Of a stretch of DNA of 35,315 bases, positions 32,109 through 35,315 are shown piece after piece. The DNA lies in assembly GCA_947499935.1 (NCBI GenBank), contig CANMQH010000027.1:1-35315 (forward strand), read 5' to 3'. The notes beneath the pieces were generated by a model. The model had not been told where the DNA came from, did no database searches, and worked only from the letters and a program-made list of their open reading frames with translations. The stretch's first letter is position 1, and every line of letters begins with the position of its first letter. A program made the position numbers and the translations under genes. The stretch is from an uncultured Algibacter sp. GTDB taxonomy: Bacteria; Bacteroidota; Bacteroidia; Flavobacteriales; Flavobacteriaceae.

Positions 32109-33077
32109 ATGGCAAGAATACTCACAGGCATACAAAGTACAGGAACACCACATTTAGGAAATATTTTAGGCGCTATTCTTCCTGCTATAAAGATGGCAAA
32201 AAATCCTGAAAATGAATCTTACCTCTTTATTGCAAACCTGCATACCTTAACGCAAATTAAAGATGCAGCTGTATTACGAGAAAATACATATTCTACAGCT
32301 GCTACTTGGTTAGCTTTTGGACTGGATATTGAAAAAACCGTGTTCTATAGACAAAGTGATATCCCTCAAGTAACAGAACTTTCTTGGTATTTAAGCTGCT
32401 TTTTTCCGTTCAAAAGATTGACTCTAGCACATAGTTTTAAAGACAAGGCTGACAGGTTAGACGATGTAAATTCTGGATTGTTTACCTACCCCATGCTTAT
32501 GGCTGCAGATATTTTATTATATGATGCCGAAATTATCCCCGTTGGAAAAGATCAGTTACAGCATATTGAAATGACGCGTGATGTAGCCTCTCGTTTTCAT
32601 GCCAAAGTTGGAGAAACTTTTGTGATGCCTGAAGGCAAAATACAAGAAAACACCATGCTTATTCCTGGTACTGATGGTGAGAAAATGAGCAAGAGTAGAG
32701 ATAATACCATTAATATATTTTTAGCTGATAAAAAATTAAGAAAACAAATTATGGGTATTCAAACCGATAGCACGCCGCTTGAAGACCCAAAAGATTGGAG
32801 TACTTGTAATTGTTTTGCTATTTATAGTTTATTAGCATCAGAAGAACAAATAGCCGCCATGAAAGCCAACTACGAAAACGGCAATTATGGCTACGGACAT
32901 GCAAAACAAGCCTTATTTGAGTTAATTATTGAAAAATTTGCTGTACAACGCGAAAAATATAATTACTATATGAGCAACCTTAACGAAGTTGATAAAGCTT
33001 TGGCTTTAGGTGCCGAAAAAGCGAAGTTGGTTGCTGATGCTGTTTTAAAACGAGTTAGGGAGAAGGTTGGGTATTAA
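32109..33077 (+). CDS. trpS: Tryptophanyl-tRNA synthetase
   Basis: This 322-aa class I synthetase charges tRNA-Trp. The HIGH-type motif is PHLGN (14-18), and the KMSKS motif is intact in EKMSKSRDN (near residue 195). Further family segments are RQSDIPQVTELSWYL, YPMLMAADILLYDAEIIPVGKDQ and TPLEDPKDW. Length fits the bacterial short form. The gene is flanked by plsC and dprA on the other strand and appears to be transcribed alone. Confidence 0.98.
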   Translation: MARILTGIQSTGTPHLGNILGAILPAIKMAKNPENESYLFIANLHTLTQIKDAAVLRENTYSTAATWLAFGLDIEKTVFYRQSDIPQVTELSWYLSCFFPFKRLTLAHSFKDKADRLDDVNSGLFTYPMLMAADILLYDAEIIPVGKDQLQHIEMTRDVASRFHAKVGETFVMPEGKIQENTMLIPGTDGEKMSKSRDNTINIFLADKKLRKQIMGIQTDSTPLEDPKDWSTCNCFAIYSLLASEEQIAAMKANYENGNYGYGHAKQALFELIIEKFAVQREKYNYYMSNLNEVDKALALGAEKAKLVADAVLKRVREKVGY

Positions 33078-33096
33078 ATAAATAGTGCGTAAAATT

Positions 33097-34200
33097 CTAA
33101 ATAATCTCAAACAATTTACCCGGTAGCGGCCTAATGACACCTTTTAATTCCATAGTTAGCAAGACACTAGCAACTTTAAAAATGGGCAGATTACAATTAA
33201 CAGCAATACCATCTAAGGGCTGTTTTTGGTTTTCTTTTAAGTAATTGTAAATCAATTTTTCGGTAGCATCCAATTCTACAAAAAGCTGTTTTTGTATGGC
33301 TGGTTTTTTATCGCCCTCTAATTCCCAATTCAAAATATAGGGTACATCTAATGGTGTGGTAAGCATGTGCGCTTTTTGCTGTTTTATTAAATTATTACAA
33401 CCTACACTTTGCAAATCTGTTGTACGACCAGGCACAGCAAAAACATCTCTGTTGTACGAACTGGCAATATCTGCCGTGACTAAACTTCCGCCTTTTTCGG
33501 CAGATTCTATAACAATAGTCGCTTCGCTTAAACCTGCAATAATTCTGTTTCGTTTTAAAAAATTATTCTTATCAAATGTATCGCTACTCCAAAAATCGGT
33601 AAAAAACCCGCCATTTTTCTCCATGTCTACCATATACTTTTTATGTACTTTAGGATAGATTTGATTAAGTCCATGAGCCAAGCAACCCAATGTTTGTAGA
33701 TTATGTTTTATGGCTGCTTTATGTGCCGTAATATCTGTTCCGTAGGCAAACCCTGAAATTATTACAGGATTAAAAGGCGCTAATTGTTCTACTAAATTTT
33801 CGCAAAAAGTAATCCCGCTGGTTGTAATTTTTCTGGCACCAACAATACTAATAATGTGTTGTTGTTTTAAATTTATGTTTCCAGACATAAACAATAATAA
33901 CGGACCATCAATACAATGTTTTAGTTTTTCGGGATAATGAGGATCTTCAAAATAAGCCACTTCAATATCATTATCTTTAATAAATTCTATTTCTTTTTCG
34001 GCTTCTTTTATATGATGTGATTTGTACAAATCGCTAATAGTAACCGTTCCAATACCATCAATTTTGAGAAGATTATGCTTCTTTTCCTTTAAAACAGCTT
34101 CAGCAGAGCCACAATGCGAAATCAAACGTTTTGCAATAATGTCTCCTATATTAGGCACATGTTGTAAAGCTAAAGTATAAAGCAAATCGTTTTCTTTCAT
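33097..34200 (-). CDS. dprA: DNA processing protein DprA
   Basis: DprA (367 aa) loads RecA on incoming single strands during natural transformation. The N-terminal helix-hairpin-helix/SAM-like part reads VPNIGDIIAKRLISHCG; the Rossmann-like core has SIVGARKITTSG, SGFAYGTDITAHKAA, GCLAHGLNQIYPK and FLKRNRIIAGLS; residues about 305-367 form the winged-helix DML1-like end (LLTMELKGVIRPLPGKL). All are typical. Its presence fits competence, but no other competence gene is in the window. Convergent with trpS. Confidence 0.97.
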   Translation of the reverse strand: MKENDLLYTLALQHVPNIGDIIAKRLISHCGSAEAVLKEKKHNLLKIDGIGTVTISDLYKSHHIKEAEKEIEFIKDNDIEVAYFEDPHYPEKLKHCIDGPLLLFMSGNINLKQQHIISIVGARKITTSGITFCENLVEQLAPFNPVIISGFAYGTDITAHKAAIKHNLQTLGCLAHGLNQIYPKVHKKYMVDMEKNGGFFTDFWSSDTFDKNNFLKRNRIIAGLSEATIVIESAEKGGSLVTADIASSYNRDVFAVPGRTTDLQSVGCNNLIKQQKAHMLTTPLDVPYILNWELEGDKKPAIQKQLFVELDATEKLIYNYLKENQKQPLDGIAVNCNLPIFKVASVLLTMELKGVIRPLPGKLFEII

Positions 34201-34291
34201 GCTAAGTCTATGATTTTGAAGCTACAATAAAAGACTTTTTATACTGTTAATAAATAGTTACGTGTAAATTTTAATGAAAACTATATTTTTT

Positions 34292-34299
34292 TAACTTTG
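34292..34299 (+). promoter_or_regulatory. -7 promoter box directly before the HU-CCDC81/SPOR gene
   Basis: TAACTTTG is a perfect TAnnTTTG box ending five bases before the ATG at 34305. If it is used, transcription would begin at or almost at the start codon, giving a leaderless or near-leaderless mRNA. A clear TTG at the -33 position is missing. Confidence 0.45.
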
Positions 34300-34304
34300 T
34301 TTTT

Positions 34305-35243
34305 ATGCAATTAGAAACCTATATAAGCGACTTACTCTATAGATATGAGTGCGTTACCATACCAGACTTTGGTGCTTTTTTAACCCAAAGTGTATCTGCA
34401 ACCATTAATGAGGACACAAATACATTTTTAGCACCTAAAAAAGCGGTGTCGTTTAATGAGCAAATTCAAAAAAACGATGGCTTATTAGCACACTATATAG
34501 CAGACGTACAAAAAATACCTTTTGAGGTTGCTAATAAAAAGATTGCTAAACGTGTTAAAATCTTAAAATCTTACTTAACACAAGGCGAAACACTAACCTT
34601 TAAAAATATTGGTGACATTGTTTTTAATAACGAGGGTAAAATTTTATTTGAACCTAAGTATCACCTTAACTATTTAACAGATTCTTTTGGGTTATCTAAA
34701 TTTGAATCGCCCATAGTTACGCGCGAAATCTATAAAAAAGAAGTTGAAACCATAGAACGGGTTATTCCTATTACGGTTACGCCCGAAAAACGTAAAGCTA
34801 GACCTTACTTAAAATATGCTGCTGTTGCTCTAATTGCATTAACTGCTGGTAGTTTTATAGCTTCAAATTTTTACGTAAACCAAATTGAAACACATAACCA
34901 AATAGCCCAAGAAGAGGCTGCCAAACAACTAGACACTAAAATACAGCAGGCTACATTTAGCTTAAGCGCACTCCCTTCTATCACTTTAAATGTAAGTAAA
35001 CAAGCCGGTAATTATCATATTATTGCAGGTGCTTTTAGAGTTGAAGAAAACTGTGACAAAAAAATAGAACAACTTAAAGCTGATGGTTTTAGTGCCCGAA
35101 AAATTGGAGTTAATAAATTTGGCCTACATCAAGTTGTATACGAGAGTTACGAAGATAGATTTGATGCCTTAAAAGCGCTTAGAACTATAAAAAATACGCA
35201 TAATAAAGATGCTTGGTTGTTGGTTAAGGCGTTGAAACAGTAA
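34305..35243 (+). CDS. HU-CCDC81-like and SPOR domain protein
   Basis: This is a 312-aa protein. Residues about 1-135 form the bacterial HU-CCDC81 type domains (MQLETYISDLLYRYECV, PDFGAFLTQ, LTFKNIGDIVFNNEGKI), related to HU DNA-binding folds. A membrane helix lies at about 170-192 (YAAVALIALTAGSF). A periplasmic helix leads to the SPOR domain at about 233-312 (YHIIAGAFRVEENCDKKIEQL, GLHQVVYESYEDRFDALKAL), which binds denuded glycan strands of septal peptidoglycan. The layout suggests a link between cytoplasmic DNA or protein and the cell-wall division site. It is divergent from dprA and followed by a terminator. Confidence 0.92.
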   Translation: MQLETYISDLLYRYECVTIPDFGAFLTQSVSATINEDTNTFLAPKKAVSFNEQIQKNDGLLAHYIADVQKIPFEVANKKIAKRVKILKSYLTQGETLTFKNIGDIVFNNEGKILFEPKYHLNYLTDSFGLSKFESPIVTREIYKKEVETIERVIPITVTPEKRKARPYLKYAAVALIALTAGSFIASNFYVNQIETHNQIAQEEAAKQLDTKIQQATFSLSALPSITLNVSKQAGNYHIIAGAFRVEENCDKKIEQLKADGFSARKIGVNKFGLHQVVYESYEDRFDALKALRTIKNTHNKDAWLLVKALKQ

Positions 35244-35247
35244 ACAA

Positions 35248-35270
35248 CCTCCGTTAAAAACGGAGGCTTT
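35248..35270 (+). terminator. Intrinsic terminator of the SPOR gene
   Basis: CCTCCGT and ACGGAGG (35248-35254, 35260-35266) form a perfect 7-bp stem with a 5-base loop followed by CTTTGG. The T-run is short, so termination may be partial. Confidence 0.65.
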
Positions 35271-35283
35271 GGATTTCAGATTA

Positions 35284-35296
35284 GCCCCATAGGGGC
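35284..35296. repeat. GC-rich mini-palindrome near the window end
   Basis: GCCCCATAGGGGC is a perfect 5-bp stem with a 3-base loop in otherwise AT-rich sequence. Its role cannot be judged because the window ends 19 bases later. Confidence 0.35.
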
Positions 35297-35315
35297 ATAA
35301 CACTCATTTCTAATT

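Overview
The window looks like chromosomal DNA of a low-GC (by eye roughly one third G+C) Bacteroidota, most likely a marine member of the Flavobacteriaceae. The supporting signs are a gliding-motility lipoprotein gene (gldH) next to ricT and a class A penicillin-binding protein, HU-CCDC81/SPOR architecture, an outer-membrane barrel fused to an anti-sigma-like N-terminus, promoter sequences of the Bacteroidota type (TTG about 19-20 nt from TAnnTTTG), and almost no Shine-Dalgarno sequences.

Region 1 (1-8031) is the distal part of a type VI secretion VgrG island on the + strand with very tight spacing. It holds the end of a VgrG spike, an unknown protein that may be a loading adaptor, a long DUF4280 (PAAR-like) tip protein, and two apparent effector/immunity pairs. 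The first pair is a lysozyme/transglycosylase-like protein followed by a lipoprotein. The second is a HExxH zinc-peptidase-like protein followed by a lipoprotein. Two unknown genes close the island.

Region 2 (8032-9904) is the oddest part. A REP-associated tyrosine transposase (RAYT), flanked by REP-like palindromes, lies directly against hemF. The transposase frame has no stop codon: it reads through a perfect 33-nt palindrome and an (AAC)n tract into coproporphyrinogen III oxidase, giving one 499-codon ORF. HemF may be made as a fusion or from a GTG at 8990. A 90-bp structured repeat lies upstream and has a second copy after hemB.

Region 3 (9933-12303) carries a YchJ-like protein, a bestrophin-like membrane protein and hemB, so two heme genes frame this segment. 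Region 4 (12301-19816) holds a TPR hybrid histidine kinase (minus strand), then a + strand run: CNNM/CorC-like protein, O6-alkylguanine methyltransferase, serine hydrolase, PolB-like 3'-5' exonuclease and a double peptide-ABC ATPase.

Region 5 (19817-27165) is mainly minus-strand: the two subunits of a 3-oxoacid CoA-transferase, PBP1A, gldH, ricT and trhO. Region 6 (27311-35315) is core genome: recA, a small lipoprotein, an ECF sigma factor with an anti-sigma/outer-membrane-barrel fusion protein, plsC, trpS, dprA and a HU-CCDC81/SPOR protein, with several clear intrinsic terminators. I saw no rRNA or tRNA gene and no CRISPR array.
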